64,000 nucleotides of DNA from Pseudomonas tensinigenes (GTDB lineage: Bacteria; Pseudomonadota; Gammaproteobacteria; Pseudomonadales; Pseudomonadaceae), in the NCBI RefSeq assembly GCF_014268445.2, contig NZ_CP077089.1:2039501-2103500 (forward strand), read 5' to 3'. The notes beneath the pieces are model-generated. The model made no database searches. It was given only the letters and a program-made list of their open reading frames with translations, and was not told the DNA's origin. Of the stretch, positions 51,862 through 60,510 are shown in pieces (position 1 is the first letter of the stretch; each line of letters opens with the position of its first letter). Made by a program: the position numbers and the translations under genes.

Positions 51862-53415
51862 TCAGAGGCTGCGAACCCGCAGGCAGCGCCACAAAGCAGC
51901 CACCATCAACACGCTGACCAAAGCCCAACCCCACGCCTGCTGATTCTGCAAACCTTCCTGATACAACTGCGGTGCAATCCCCGCGCCGACGATAAAGGTC
52001 AGCAAGGCAATTTCGCGACGCGGCACGCTCACCGGGCGGCACAGATAAACCAGCGCGGGCAGCACAAACGCCATGCTTGCAAAACTGCGATAACGCGGAT
52101 CGAAGACCATCTCGAGCATCATCACCGCCGCGGCAAATCCTGCTGCCGCGACCAGCCAGCCGGCGCGTCGCTCCAGCAGATTGAATGCCCGTTCACGCCA
52201 GCCAGTACGAGCACTCAGCGTCAGCGCCGCATGCGCCAACACCAACAGGTTCAACGCGGTCAGCAAGCCGACCCACAGCCACTCACTGGTGAATCGCGTG
52301 GTCACCCGCGCCAGATCACCCCAAGCACCAATCGAACAAGCGGCGAGGGCGCCGAGCAGCGGCAACACCAGCGCCGAACGCGTGGTGCGAATGCGACCGC
52401 CAAGGATCAGCGTGCCAAGGAAAATCAACCCGCCGACCGCCAGCCATTCCTTCCAGAACGGCACATTGGTCACCGGCCCGGCCAGCACACCCTTATCCTG
52501 GCGATCGGCATCGAACAGTCCCCAATACCCACCGACCGCGCCTTCACTACCGCGCTTCCACGGCTGGTCAAACGCTTCGATCAGGTTGTAATGCCAGCCT
52601 TGCTTCTCGGCCATTGCGACAAAACCACGAATGAACTTGGCCTCGTTGACCCGACTCGGCAGGGCGGTCTCGCGCTGGCGGCCTTCGCTCGGCCAGCCGG
52701 TTTCGCCGATCATCACGTCTTTCGGTGCGAACTTATTACCGAACACTTGGCGCACATCCGCGACATGTTGCAGGGCAACGTCGATGTTTGACGGATCATC
52801 TTCCCAGTACGGCAGCAAATGGATGGTCAGGAAGTCCACTGCCGGCGCGACTTCCGGATGCTTGAGCCAGAACTCCCAGACATCGGCGTAAGTGACCGGT
52901 TGCTTGACCTGGCTCTTGACCTTGTTGATCAACCGGACCAGTTGCGTGCCAGTGACTTCCTTGCGCAGCAAGGCTTCGTTGCCGACGATCACCGCGCTGA
53001 CCACGTCCGGGTTGGCGTTGGCCGAGGCGATCAGCAGGTCGACTTCTTTCTCGGTGTCCACCGGGTTGCTGTTGACCCACGCGCCGATCATCAATTTCAA
53101 GCCGTGTTTGCGCGCCAGATCCGGCAACGCCTCGAGGCCGCTCATCGAATAGGTGCGAATACATTCAAAGCGTGTTGCCAGCAATGCGAGGTCGGCGTCC
53201 ATGCGCTCCGGGCGCAGCTTGAACGGCACGTCGAACGGTGATTGGTCTTTATCGAACGGGGTGTAGGAGGCGCATTGCAACTTGTGCGTCGGAGTCGCTG
53301 CGTCCGGCAGAATCACCGGTTGGCCAAGGCCATACCAGAAGCCGCCGAGGGCAAACAGCCCAAGCAGGCAGGCGAAGAGGTAAGGCAGAAGGGGAAAGCG
53401 GGAAGTCGCGGACAT
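51862..53415 (-). CDS. GH17-type beta-(1,3)-glucan enzyme with membrane domain
   Basis: 517 residues from ATG 53415 (MSATSRFPLLPYL); the frame extends 14 codons further without support. One N-terminal membrane anchor (residues 8-30) is followed by a glycoside hydrolase family 17-like domain. Likely acid/base Glu is near residue 146 (VIVGNEALLR) and nucleophile Glu near 237 (DVMIGETGWPS). The C-terminal third has about seven hydrophobic helices. Related Pseudomonas proteins elongate or branch cyclic or periplasmic beta-glucans as glucanosyltransferases. The exact product is not known. Confidence 0.87.
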   Translation of the reverse strand: MSATSRFPLLPYLFACLLGLFALGGFWYGLGQPVILPDAATPTHKLQCASYTPFDKDQSPFDVPFKLRPERMDADLALLATRFECIRTYSMSGLEALPDLARKHGLKLMIGAWVNSNPVDTEKEVDLLIASANANPDVVSAVIVGNEALLRKEVTGTQLVRLINKVKSQVKQPVTYADVWEFWLKHPEVAPAVDFLTIHLLPYWEDDPSNIDVALQHVADVRQVFGNKFAPKDVMIGETGWPSEGRQRETALPSRVNEAKFIRGFVAMAEKQGWHYNLIEAFDQPWKRGSEGAVGGYWGLFDADRQDKGVLAGPVTNVPFWKEWLAVGGLIFLGTLILGGRIRTTRSALVLPLLGALAACSIGAWGDLARVTTRFTSEWLWVGLLTALNLLVLAHAALTLSARTGWRERAFNLLERRAGWLVAAAGFAAAVMMLEMVFDPRYRSFASMAFVLPALVYLCRPVSVPRREIALLTFIVGAGIAPQLYQEGLQNQQAWGWALVSVLMVAALWRCLRVRSL

Positions 53416-53742
53416 GGTCAGGCCGAGTGGCTGCAAAGCGACGCATGTTACCTGCATTTATAGAGGGTTGGTGGCCCGCATGATTTTGACATGCAAAGTT
53501 CGGGCGGATTATTTGGCGTCATTTATATAGTCGCGATTAATGGCCTTGTGATGTCGTTTCTCATTGTCTTGAGGTCGCTGGCAGAGCAGGTCGCGAGCGT
53601 CGTCAGGTTGATGATCGAAGCGTCAGCACTCCACTGATGTTCCAGCGAGTTTGCGGTCAGGCGTGATGGGGGCGCTGTGCACCATAACAATACGTTGACG
53701 TCGCCCGCCATCCGTCGGGCGCAGCATTTCGGGGAAGTAACG

Positions 53743-54594
53743 ATGAAGATGCGACGACTTTTAGGCGCAGGTGCCGCTCTGGCGCTGGCGATGAGTGCGA
53801 CACTGGCCAGTGCGGAAACCAAGACCCTGAACATCGGTTACGTTGATGGCTGGTCCGACAGCGTGGCGACCACTCACGTGGCGGCCGAAGTGATCAAACA
53901 GAAACTCGGCTACGACGTGAAACTGCAAGCCGTCGCCACCGGGATCATGTGGCAGGGTGTTGCCACCGGCAAGCTCGACGCCATGCTCTCGGCGTGGTTG
54001 CCCGTGACTCACGGCGAATACTGGACGAAGAACAAGGATCAGGTCGTCGATTACGGCCCGAACTTCAAGGATGCGAAAATCGGCCTGATCGTGCCCGAGT
54101 ATGTGAAAGCCAAGTCGATCGAAGACCTGAAAACCGATGACACCTTCAAAAATCGCATCGTCGGTATCGACGCCGGTTCAGGCGTGATGCTCAAGACCGA
54201 TCAGGCGATCAAGGATTATGGCCTCGATAAATACAGCCTCAAGGCCAGTTCCGGCGCCGGCATGATTGCCGAGCTGACCCGTGCCGAGAAGAAAAACGAA
54301 TCCATCGCCGTGACCGGTTGGGTGCCGCACTGGATGTTCGCCAAGTGGAAACTGCGCTTCCTCGACGACCCGAAAGGCGTGTACGGCGCAGCTGAAACCG
54401 TAAACAGCATCGGCAGCAAAGAACTCGCGACCAAAGCACCGGAAGTGGCCAAGTTCCTGAAAAACTTCCAGTGGGCGTCGAAAGACGAAATCGGCGAGGT
54501 CATGCTGGCAATTCAGGACGGTGCCAAGCCTGACGCAGCGGCCAAGGATTGGGTCGCCAAGCACCCGGATCGCGTGGCTGACTGGACTAAATAA
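53743..54594 (+). CDS. Glycine betaine/choline-type ABC substrate-binding protein (OpuAC family)
   Basis: 283 residues from ATG 53743 (GGGGAAG upstream), with a signal peptide ending ASA near residue 25. Motifs: LNIGYVDGWSDSVATTHVAA, WLPVTHGEYW, VGIDAGSGVMLKTDQA and VTGWVPHWMFAKWKLRFL, whose Trp residues form the quaternary-amine cage in this family. No permease or ATPase gene is adjacent, so it probably serves a core transporter elsewhere, as known for the Cbc system. The 327-base region before it (53416-53742) holds no gene and shows no clear promoter boxes to me. Confidence 0.9.
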   Translation: MKMRRLLGAGAALALAMSATLASAETKTLNIGYVDGWSDSVATTHVAAEVIKQKLGYDVKLQAVATGIMWQGVATGKLDAMLSAWLPVTHGEYWTKNKDQVVDYGPNFKDAKIGLIVPEYVKAKSIEDLKTDDTFKNRIVGIDAGSGVMLKTDQAIKDYGLDKYSLKASSGAGMIAELTRAEKKNESIAVTGWVPHWMFAKWKLRFLDDPKGVYGAAETVNSIGSKELATKAPEVAKFLKNFQWASKDEIGEVMLAIQDGAKPDAAAKDWVAKHPDRVADWTK

Positions 54595-54614
54595 AAGCTT
54601 CACCGCCTAACCCT

Positions 54615-54702
54615 GTGGGAGCGAGCCTGCTCGCGAATGCGTTCTGTCAGTTGATAAAAATATCGACTGAACCGACGCCTTCGCGAGCAGGCTCGCTCCC
54701 AC
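54615..54702. repeat. REP palindrome pair (BIME)
   Basis: Inverted REP copies at 54615-54640 and 54675-54702 behind the substrate-binding gene. Confidence 0.9.
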
Positions 54703-54804
54703 AGTTGTTTTGTGGCGTACCGGAAATTGGCAAAAGTGTCATGGCGTTCTACTACTAAGGTCGTCTGTTACCGCGCTCGCAGCCGCATACATTAGCTATG
54801 TTCC

Positions 54805-54836
54805 AACAATAATCTGTGCTGCGAGGATAAAAACAA
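54805..54836 (+). promoter_or_regulatory. Candidate Hfq/Crc A-rich motifs before DUF485-actP
   Basis: AACAATAA (54805-54812) and AAAAACAA (54829-54836) both fit the AANAANAA pattern bound by Hfq with Crc in pseudomonads; the second overlaps the start codon of the DUF485 gene. Catabolite repression of acetate uptake would make sense. Motifs of this length also occur by chance. Confidence 0.35.
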
Positions 54837-55147
54837 TGAACGACAGCATTTACCTCTCGATTCAAAACAGTCCCCGATTCAAGGAGCTGGTGCGAAAAAG
54901 GGAAAAGTTCGCCTGGATACTCTCGGCGATCATGCTCGGGCTTTACTCTGGCTTCATTCTTCTGATCGCTTACGGGCCGCATATCCTGGGCGCGAAACTC
55001 AGTCCTGAGTCCTCGATTACCTGGGGCATCCCGATCGGTGTCGGACTGATTCTCTCAGCCTTCATCCTCACCGCTATCTATGTGCGCCGCGCCAATGGCG
55101 AGTTTGACGACCTGAACAATGCGATTCTCAAGGAGGCTCAGCAATGA
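54836..55147 (+). CDS. DUF485 membrane protein (YjcH-like), partner of ActP
   Basis: 103 residues from ATG 54836 ([20 protein letters not shown]). Two transmembrane segments lie at residues about 23-45 and 58-80, with the family motif [20 protein letters not shown] shifted as [11 protein letters not shown]485 genes almost always precede actP and may help the symporter. The stop overlaps actP by 4 bases (ATGA). Confidence 0.92.
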   Translation: MNDSIYLSIQNSPRFKELVRKREKFAWILSAIMLGLYSGFILLIAYGPHILGAKLSPESSITWGIPIGVGLILSAFILTAIYVRRANGEFDDLNNAILKEAQQ

Positions 55148-56802
55148 TCCGGCGTCTACTGGCTCTATTGAGTGTTGCGGCTTTCGCGCCGAGTGTCTGG
55201 GCGGCTGACGCGTTGACGGGGGAGGTGGCCAAACAGCCACTGAACATTCCAGCGATCCTGATGTTCGTCGCCTTCGTTGGCGCGACGTTGTACATCACCT
55301 ACTGGGCCTCGAAGAAAAACAACTCGGCGGCCGACTACTATGCGGCCGGCGGCAAGATCACCGGTTTCCAGAACGGTCTGGCGATTGCCGGTGACTACAT
55401 GTCGGCGGCGTCCTTCCTGGGGATTTCCGCGCTGGTGTTCACCTCCGGCTACGATGGCTTGATCTACTCAATCGGCTTCCTGGTGGGCTGGCCGATCATT
55501 CTGTTCCTGATCGCCGAGCGTCTGCGTAACCTGGGTAAATACACCTTTGCCGACGTGGCGTCCTACCGCCTCGGGCAAACCCAGATTCGCACCCTGTCGG
55601 CCTGCGGTTCGCTGGTGGTGGTGGCGTTCTACCTGATCGCGCAAATGGTCGGTGCCGGCAAGTTGATCCAGCTGCTGTTCGGTCTGGACTACCACGTCGC
55701 GGTGATTCTGGTCGGTGTGCTGATGTGCATGTACGTGCTGTTCGGCGGCATGCTGGCGACCACCTGGGTACAGATCATCAAGGCCGTGCTGTTGCTGTCC
55801 GGTGCCTCGTTCATGGCGCTGATGGTGATGAAGCACGTAGGCTTTGACTTCAACACATTGTTCTCCGAAGCGATCAAGGTTCACGCCAAGGGCGAAGCGA
55901 TCATGAGCCCGGGCGGTCTGGTCAAGGACCCGATTTCGGCATTCTCGCTGGGTCTGGCGCTGATGTTCGGTACGGCTGGCTTGCCACACATTCTGATGCG
56001 CTTCTTCACCGTGAGTGACGCAAAAGAAGCCCGCAAGAGTGTGCTCTACGCAACTGGCTTCATTGGTTACTTCTACATTCTGACCTTCATCATCGGCTTC
56101 GGCGCGATCCTGCTGGTCAGCACTAACCCGGCCTTCAAAGATGCGGCTGGCGCGCTGTTGGGCGGCAACAACATGGCGGCGGTGCATTTGGCCAACGCGG
56201 TCGGTGGCAGTATCTTCCTCGGCTTTATCTCGGCGGTGGCGTTCGCGACCATTCTGGCGGTTGTGGCAGGTCTGACGCTGGCCGGTGCTTCGGCGGTTTC
56301 TCACGACTTGTATGCCAGTGTGATCAAGAAGGGCAAGGCGAACGAGAGGGACGAGATTCGTGTCTCGAAGATCACTACCATTGCCTTGGCGGTGTTGGCG
56401 ATTGGCTTGGGCATCCTGTTCGAAAGCCAGAACATTGCGTTCATGGTGGGCCTGGCGTTCTCGATCGCGGCGAGCTGTAACTTCCCGGTGCTGCTGCTTT
56501 CGATGTACTGGAAGAAGCTGACTACCCGCGGTGCGATGATCGGCGGCTGGCTGGGGCTGGTGAGTGCAGTTGGCTTGATGATCCTAGGCCCGACCATCTG
56601 GGTGCAGATTCTGCATCACGAGAAGGCGATCTTCCCTTACGAGTATCCGGCGTTGTTCTCTATGATCATTGCCTTTGTGGGGATCTGGTTCTTCTCGATT
56701 ACCGACAAGTCGGCGGCAGCGGACAAGGAGCGGGCGCTGTTCTTCCCGCAGTTTGTGCGTTCGCAGACCGGGTTGGGGGCGAGTGGGGCGGTTTCGCATT
56801 GA
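55144..56802 (+). CDS. actP: Acetate/monocarboxylate cation symporter ActP
   Basis: 552 residues with a signal-like N-terminus and about 13 hydrophobic segments. Sodium:solute symporter motifs include [20 protein letters not shown] and the later [20 protein letters not shown]. It imports acetate and short monocarboxylates. It is coupled to the DUF485 gene, and a clear terminator follows 30 bases after its stop. Confidence 0.95.
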   Translation: MIRRLLALLSVAAFAPSVWAADALTGEVAKQPLNIPAILMFVAFVGATLYITYWASKKNNSAADYYAAGGKITGFQNGLAIAGDYMSAASFLGISALVFTSGYDGLIYSIGFLVGWPIILFLIAERLRNLGKYTFADVASYRLGQTQIRTLSACGSLVVVAFYLIAQMVGAGKLIQLLFGLDYHVAVILVGVLMCMYVLFGGMLATTWVQIIKAVLLLSGASFMALMVMKHVGFDFNTLFSEAIKVHAKGEAIMSPGGLVKDPISAFSLGLALMFGTAGLPHILMRFFTVSDAKEARKSVLYATGFIGYFYILTFIIGFGAILLVSTNPAFKDAAGALLGGNNMAAVHLANAVGGSIFLGFISAVAFATILAVVAGLTLAGASAVSHDLYASVIKKGKANERDEIRVSKITTIALAVLAIGLGILFESQNIAFMVGLAFSIAASCNFPVLLLSMYWKKLTTRGAMIGGWLGLVSAVGLMILGPTIWVQILHHEKAIFPYEYPALFSMIIAFVGIWFFSITDKSAAADKERALFFPQFVRSQTGLGASGAVSH

Positions 56803-56831
56803 TGGTTTGATGGTTTTGTAATGTTGTGCTG

Positions 56832-56863
56832 AATGCCCCGGTTGAGAGATCGGGGCATTTTTT
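56832..56863 (+). terminator. Intrinsic terminator after actP
   Basis: AATGCCCCG/CGGGGCATT stem with a 10-base loop, followed by a T-run to 56863. Confidence 0.92.
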
Positions 56864-57054
56864 GTGGGCGGTTATCGGCTAGAGCTGTGTACATATCCGT
56901 TGCTGCGGTAATGGCTTCTTAGGGTTTCGCCCTTACGGCGACTCACTTTTTTTACAAGCGCCAAAAAAAAGTAAGCAAAAAAACGCTTGCTCCTACGTGC
57001 GGCCCGCTCGCTAAAGCTCGGGGTCCCTTCGCTCCGGGATCGATCCTGGCGCAG

Positions 57055-57087
57055 CGCCTACGGTTTGCTTCGCTGCACCTCCTCTCG
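57055..57087. repeat. 33-bp inverted repeat, left arm
   Basis: The sequence at 57055-57087 (starting CGCCTACGGTTTGCTTCG) is the exact reverse complement of 57649-57681. It is part of a larger repetitive intergenic sequence of the fluorescent-pseudomonad type. The area 56864-57250 holds no believable gene. Confidence 0.85.
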
Positions 57088-57252
57088 CTGTGTTTGGCTT
57101 TGCCAAACGGTCGCTGCGCTCCCACGCCAGGATCAATCCCTCCACTCAGCCTTCCGACGTCGCCTTACAGATCAAGAGCTGCAGCCGAGCTAACGCTCAT
57201 CCTGTTGAGTGGTGAAGAGCATGCGGTCGGCTTTTGTTCGGTATTGGATTCG

Positions 57253-57512
57253 CCCCTCACCCCAGCCCTCTCCCGAGGGAGAGGGAGCCGATTTGTGGGC
57301 TTTTCAAAATCTGAGTTCAACGCGCTATCGCACATCGGGGTAGCTTTCCCAAACACCTCGTTCAGTCCTCTCTCCCTCCGGGAGAGGGCTAGGGTGAGGG
57401 GCTTTTGATCTGATTCAGACTCTGAGTTCGACTCGGTATCTCAGGTCGGCGTAGCTCTGCCAAACACCTCGATCAGTCCCCTCTCCCTTCGGGAGAGGGC
57501 TAGGGTGAGGGG
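57253..57512. repeat. Three CCCTCACCC/GGGAGAGGG repeat elements, two in tandem
   Basis: Elements lie at 57253-57287, 57367-57401 (inverted) and 57478-57512 (inverted). The last two belong to longer direct repeats that share the flank from TCTGAGTTC through AAACACCTCG (about 57310-57404 and 57420-57513). The family also occurs at 35875 and 43856, where the AGACACCTCG-like flank is again visible. Confidence 0.8.
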
Positions 57513-57648
57513 CTCTTGATCTGGCTTTTGATCTGGCTTTTGATCTTGCTTTGGCTTCGGCTTTTGATCTTTTGCCCCATCGGCAGGCCGAGCGGAGGTG
57601 TTCATCCGGGGGTAGGCGCGCAGCGCCGTGCGGCGTAGCCGCATACAT

Positions 57649-57681
57649 CGAGAGGAGGTGCAGCGAAGCAAACCGTAGGCG
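57649..57681. repeat. 33-bp inverted repeat, right arm
   Basis: Exact reverse complement of 57055-57087. Together the arms bracket the three repeat elements. The adjoining 57682-57838 contains more of the same intergenic sequence type and no gene. Confidence 0.85.
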
Positions 57682-57838
57682 ATGCCCCCGGATGGACACC
57701 GTAGCGAGGGAACACTGAGCCTCAGCGAAGTGCCGTACGCCAGGGGCAAAGCCTTTTGGTTCCTTTTTGGCGTTTGAAAAAGGGACTCGCTGTAAGAGCG
57801 AAACCGCCAGCGGCAGCACCCGAAGAAACGGATATGCC

Positions 57839-57892
57839 CCCAATCCCAATCCCAATCCCAATCCCAATCCCAATCCCAATCCCAATCCCAAT
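57839..57892. repeat. Tandem hexamer CCCAAT, 9 units
   Basis: Nine perfect copies of CCCAAT (ATTGGG on the minus strand) directly join the heptamer array. Length should vary easily by slippage. Confidence 0.97.
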
Positions 57893-58038
57893 CCCAAACC
57901 CCAAACCCCAAACCCCAAACCCCAAACCCCAAACCCCAAACCCCAAACCCCAAACCCCAAACCCCAAACCCCAAACCCCAAACCCCAAACCCCAAACCCC
58001 AAACCCCAAACCCCAAACCCCAAATCCCAAATCCCAAA
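57893..58038. repeat. Tandem heptamer CCCCAAA, 18 perfect units plus variants
   Basis: After one short unit (CCCAAA), 18 perfect copies of CCCCAAA run from 57899 to 58024, followed by two TCCCAAA variants. The minus strand reads TTTGGGG, a telomere-like G-rich repeat with runs of four G that can fold as G-quadruplexes. It lies 12 bases beyond the gltA terminator. Frames through it are open because of the repeat, not because of coding. Confidence 0.97.
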
Positions 58039-58050
58039 ACCCAGCACAAA

Positions 58051-58082
58051 CAAAAACGGCCTCTATATAAATAGAGGCCGTT
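58051..58082 (-). terminator. Intrinsic terminator of gltA
   Basis: A 12-bp perfect stem (58055-58066 with 58071-58082; AACGGCCTCTAT) around a 4-base loop, followed on the minus strand by TTTTT. It ends citrate synthase transcription before the G-rich array. Confidence 0.93.
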
Positions 58083-58117
58083 CCCGGTACAACTAAGACT
58101 TCATCGCAAGACAGGTC

Positions 58118-59407
58118 TTATTTACGGTCTTCCAGCTTGGAAATATCACGCGACTCGTAACCAGTGTACAGCTGGCGCGGACGGCCAATCTTGTACGGGC
58201 TGGAGAGCATCTCTTTCCAGTGCGAAATCCAGCCAACAGTACGTGCCAGCGCGAAAATCACAGTGAACATGCTGGTCGGAATGCCGATCGCCTTGAGGAT
58301 GATCCCCGAGTAGAAGTCGACGTTCGGGTACAGCGAGCGTTCGATGAAGTACGGGTCGGTCAGCGCGATCTCTTCCAGGCGCATGGCCAGTTCGAGTTGC
58401 GGATCGTTGTTGATGCCCAGTTCCTTCAGTACTTCGTCGCAGGTCTGCTTCATGACAGTCGCGCGAGGGTCGCGGTTCTTGTAAACGCGGTGACCGAAAC
58501 CCATCAGCTTGAACGGATCGTTCTTGTCCTTGGCCTTGGCGATGAACTTGTCGATGTTGGAAACATCGCCAATCTCGTCAAGCATGGTCAGCACGGCTTC
58601 GTTCGCACCGCCGTGGGCAGGGCCCCACAGTGCGGCGATACCGGCGGCGATACAGGCGAACGGGTTGGCACCCGAAGAGCCGGCCAGACGTACAGTAGAA
58701 GTCGACGCGTTCTGCTCGTGGTCGGCATGGAGGATGAAAATCCGGTCCATGGCCTTGGCGAGCACCGGGCTGATCGGTTTGATCTCGCACGGGGTGTTGA
58801 ACATCATGTGCAGGAAGTTTTCCGCGTACGTCAGGTCGTTGCGCGGGTACATCATGGGTTGGCCCATGGAGTACTTGTAAACCATCGCTGCCAGGGTCGG
58901 CATCTTGGCAACCAGACGGATCGCGGAAATTTCGCGATGCTGCGGGTTATTGATGTCGAGGGAGTCGTGGTAGAAGGCCGAGAGGGCGCCGACTACACCG
59001 CACATGACGGCCATCGGGTGGGCGTCGCGACGGAAACCGTTGAAGAAGGTTTTCAGCTGCTCGTGAACCATGGTGTGGTTTTTCACGGTGCTGACGAACT
59101 GGGCCTTCTGTTCTGCGGTCGGCAGTTCGCCGTTGAGCAGCAGATAGCAGGTTTCCAGGTAGTCCGACTTTTCAGCCAGCTGTTCGATCGGGTAGCCGCG
59201 GTGCAACAGAATGCCGTTGTCGCCGTCGATATAGGTGATCTTCGACTCGCACGAGGCGGTCGACATGAAACCAGGGTCGAAAGTGAAGCGGCCCGTGGCC
59301 GTCAGGCCCCGAACATCGATTACATCGGGACCAACGGTGCCGGTTAAAATGGGCAGCTCGACGGGGGCTGCGCCCTCGATGATCAACTGCGCTTTTTTGT
59401 CAGCCAT
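58118..59407 (-). CDS. gltA: Citrate synthase (type II)
   Basis: 429 residues, the normal length. Family signatures: [40 protein letters not shown] with a catalytic His, [19 protein letters not shown] with another, and [17 protein letters not shown]. It condenses oxaloacetate and acetyl-CoA to citrate in the cytoplasm. It is divergent from the sdh operon, with a strong sigma-70 promoter. Confidence 0.98.
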   Translation of the reverse strand: MADKKAQLIIEGAAPVELPILTGTVGPDVIDVRGLTATGRFTFDPGFMSTASCESKITYIDGDNGILLHRGYPIEQLAEKSDYLETCYLLLNGELPTAEQKAQFVSTVKNHTMVHEQLKTFFNGFRRDAHPMAVMCGVVGALSAFYHDSLDINNPQHREISAIRLVAKMPTLAAMVYKYSMGQPMMYPRNDLTYAENFLHMMFNTPCEIKPISPVLAKAMDRIFILHADHEQNASTSTVRLAGSSGANPFACIAAGIAALWGPAHGGANEAVLTMLDEIGDVSNIDKFIAKAKDKNDPFKLMGFGHRVYKNRDPRATVMKQTCDEVLKELGINNDPQLELAMRLEEIALTDPYFIERSLYPNVDFYSGIILKAIGIPTSMFTVIFALARTVGWISHWKEMLSSPYKIGRPRQLYTGYESRDISKLEDRK

Positions 59408-59464
59408 GTGGCCTCCTATTTATGCTTGAACCATCAGACAGACCCCCCACGCAGGGCCCGCACC

Positions 59465-59492
59465 ACTATAGTGAGATAAATTCGAATGTCAA
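59465..59492 (-). promoter_or_regulatory. gltA sigma-70 promoter
   Basis: On the minus strand, TTGACA (59487-59492) is followed after 16 bases by TATAGT (59465-59470). Both boxes are near consensus. The leader is about 50 bases to the gltA start at 59407. Confidence 0.8.
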
Positions 59493-59606
59493 TTTGCCTA
59501 AAGTCTTGCTCCAGAAGGCTTTAAGCGTACTTTTTCCTCGAAATTGACTGCCATTTACGCCTTTTATACGACTTGTGCAATCAGCTATTTGGGGTAGGTG
59601 ATTGCG

Positions 59607-59635
59607 TTGTCATTAGTAGCCTAACTGTCTATACT
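59607..59635 (+). promoter_or_regulatory. sdhCDAB sigma-70 promoter
   Basis: TTGTCA (59607-59612), a 17-base spacer and TATACT (59630-59635) point to sdhC. The leader of about 130 bases has no further gene. The AACAAC stretch near 59721 may be a weak Hfq/Crc site. Confidence 0.75.
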
Positions 59636-59770
59636 CGGCCACCGACCGCCAAGGGCTTTTGGGCTTGCTTTCATTGGGGGTCGCATCCCTGGGTGGTGGT
59701 TACCTGACCAGTGCACTCCCCAACAACTTTGCCCTGATTGTTAGGGGCTCTTCAGTGTGAAAAAAAAGCC

Positions 59771-60145
59771 GTGAAAAGCCAACGACCTGTAAACCTAGAC
59801 CTAAGGACCATCAAACTCCCAGTCACTGCTTACACGTCCATTCTTCACCGTATCTCCGGTGTCATCCTCTTCGTGTGCCTTGCCATCATGCTTTATGCAT
59901 TGGACAAGTCGCTGAGCTCCGAGGAAGGCTTCGGTCAGGTGAAAGCGTGTCTGACCAGTCCGCTAGCCAAGCTAGTGATTTGGGGCATCCTGTCCGCTCT
60001 GCTGTATCACCTGGTAGCCGGTGTGCGCCATTTGATCATGGACATGGGCATCGGTGAGACGCTGGAAGGCGGCAAACTGGGCTCGAAAATCGTTATCGCC
60101 GTTTCCGTGGTGGTAATCGTTCTGGCAGGAGTTTGGATATGGTAA
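59771..60145 (+). CDS. sdhC: Succinate dehydrogenase cytochrome b556 subunit SdhC
   Basis: 124 residues from GTG 59771 (MKSQRPVNLDLRTIKLPVTA); the frame is open upstream to a TTG, but the family N-terminus favours this start. Motif TAYTSILHRISGVILF holds the conserved His-Arg-x-Ser-Gly; three membrane helices; the heme His lies in HLVAGVRHLIMD. Membrane anchor of complex II. It overlaps sdhD by 7 bases. Confidence 0.95.
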   Translation: MKSQRPVNLDLRTIKLPVTAYTSILHRISGVILFVCLAIMLYALDKSLSSEEGFGQVKACLTSPLAKLVIWGILSALLYHLVAGVRHLIMDMGIGETLEGGKLGSKIVIAVSVVVIVLAGVWIW

Positions 60146-60507
60146 CTAACGTCACGAACCTGTCGCGTTCGGGCCTCTATGACTGGATGGCGCAACGTGT
60201 GTCTGCGGTCGTTCTCGCGGCTTACTTCATCTTTCTGATCGGATACGTCGTGGCCCATCCTGGCCTCGAGTATGCCCAGTGGCATGAACTGTTCGCCCAC
60301 AACGGGATGCGTATTTTCAGCCTCCTGGCCCTTGTTGCTCTGGGCGCTCACGCCTGGGTCGGCATGTGGACCATCGCGACTGACTACCTGACGCCAATGG
60401 CGTTCGGCAAGTCCGCAACGGCGATACGTTTCCTTTTCCAGGCAGTATGCGGCGTTGCGATGTTCGCTTACTTCGTCTGGGGTGTGCAGATTCTCTGGGG
60501 TATCTGA
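60139..60507 (+). CDS. sdhD: Succinate dehydrogenase membrane anchor SdhD
   Basis: 122 residues from ATG 60139 with AGGAG 8 bases upstream. Motif GLYDWMAQRVSAVVLAAYFI and the heme-ligand region LGAHAWVGMWTIATDYL are present; three transmembrane helices. It binds heme b and quinone with SdhC. sdhA starts 3 bases after its stop. Confidence 0.95.
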   Translation: MVTNVTNLSRSGLYDWMAQRVSAVVLAAYFIFLIGYVVAHPGLEYAQWHELFAHNGMRIFSLLALVALGAHAWVGMWTIATDYLTPMAFGKSATAIRFLFQAVCGVAMFAYFVWGVQILWGI

Positions 60508-60510
60508 GTC

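Noticed and set aside
53416..53742. GbdR-type activator site before the betaine-binding gene
   Set aside because: Some G/C-rich half-site-like words are present, but I could not align them to a known site with confidence.
57839..58038. CRISPR-like array
   Set aside because: Repeats are contiguous 6- and 7-mers without spacers; no cas genes in the window.
57415..58053. Minus-strand frames of about 200 codons reading Gly-Phe-Gly-Val-Trp or Gly-Leu repeats, and plus-strand Pro-Asn/Pro-Lys frames
   Set aside because: They are open only because 6- and 7-base tandem repeats contain no stop in any frame. There is no ribosome binding site or non-repeat coding signal.
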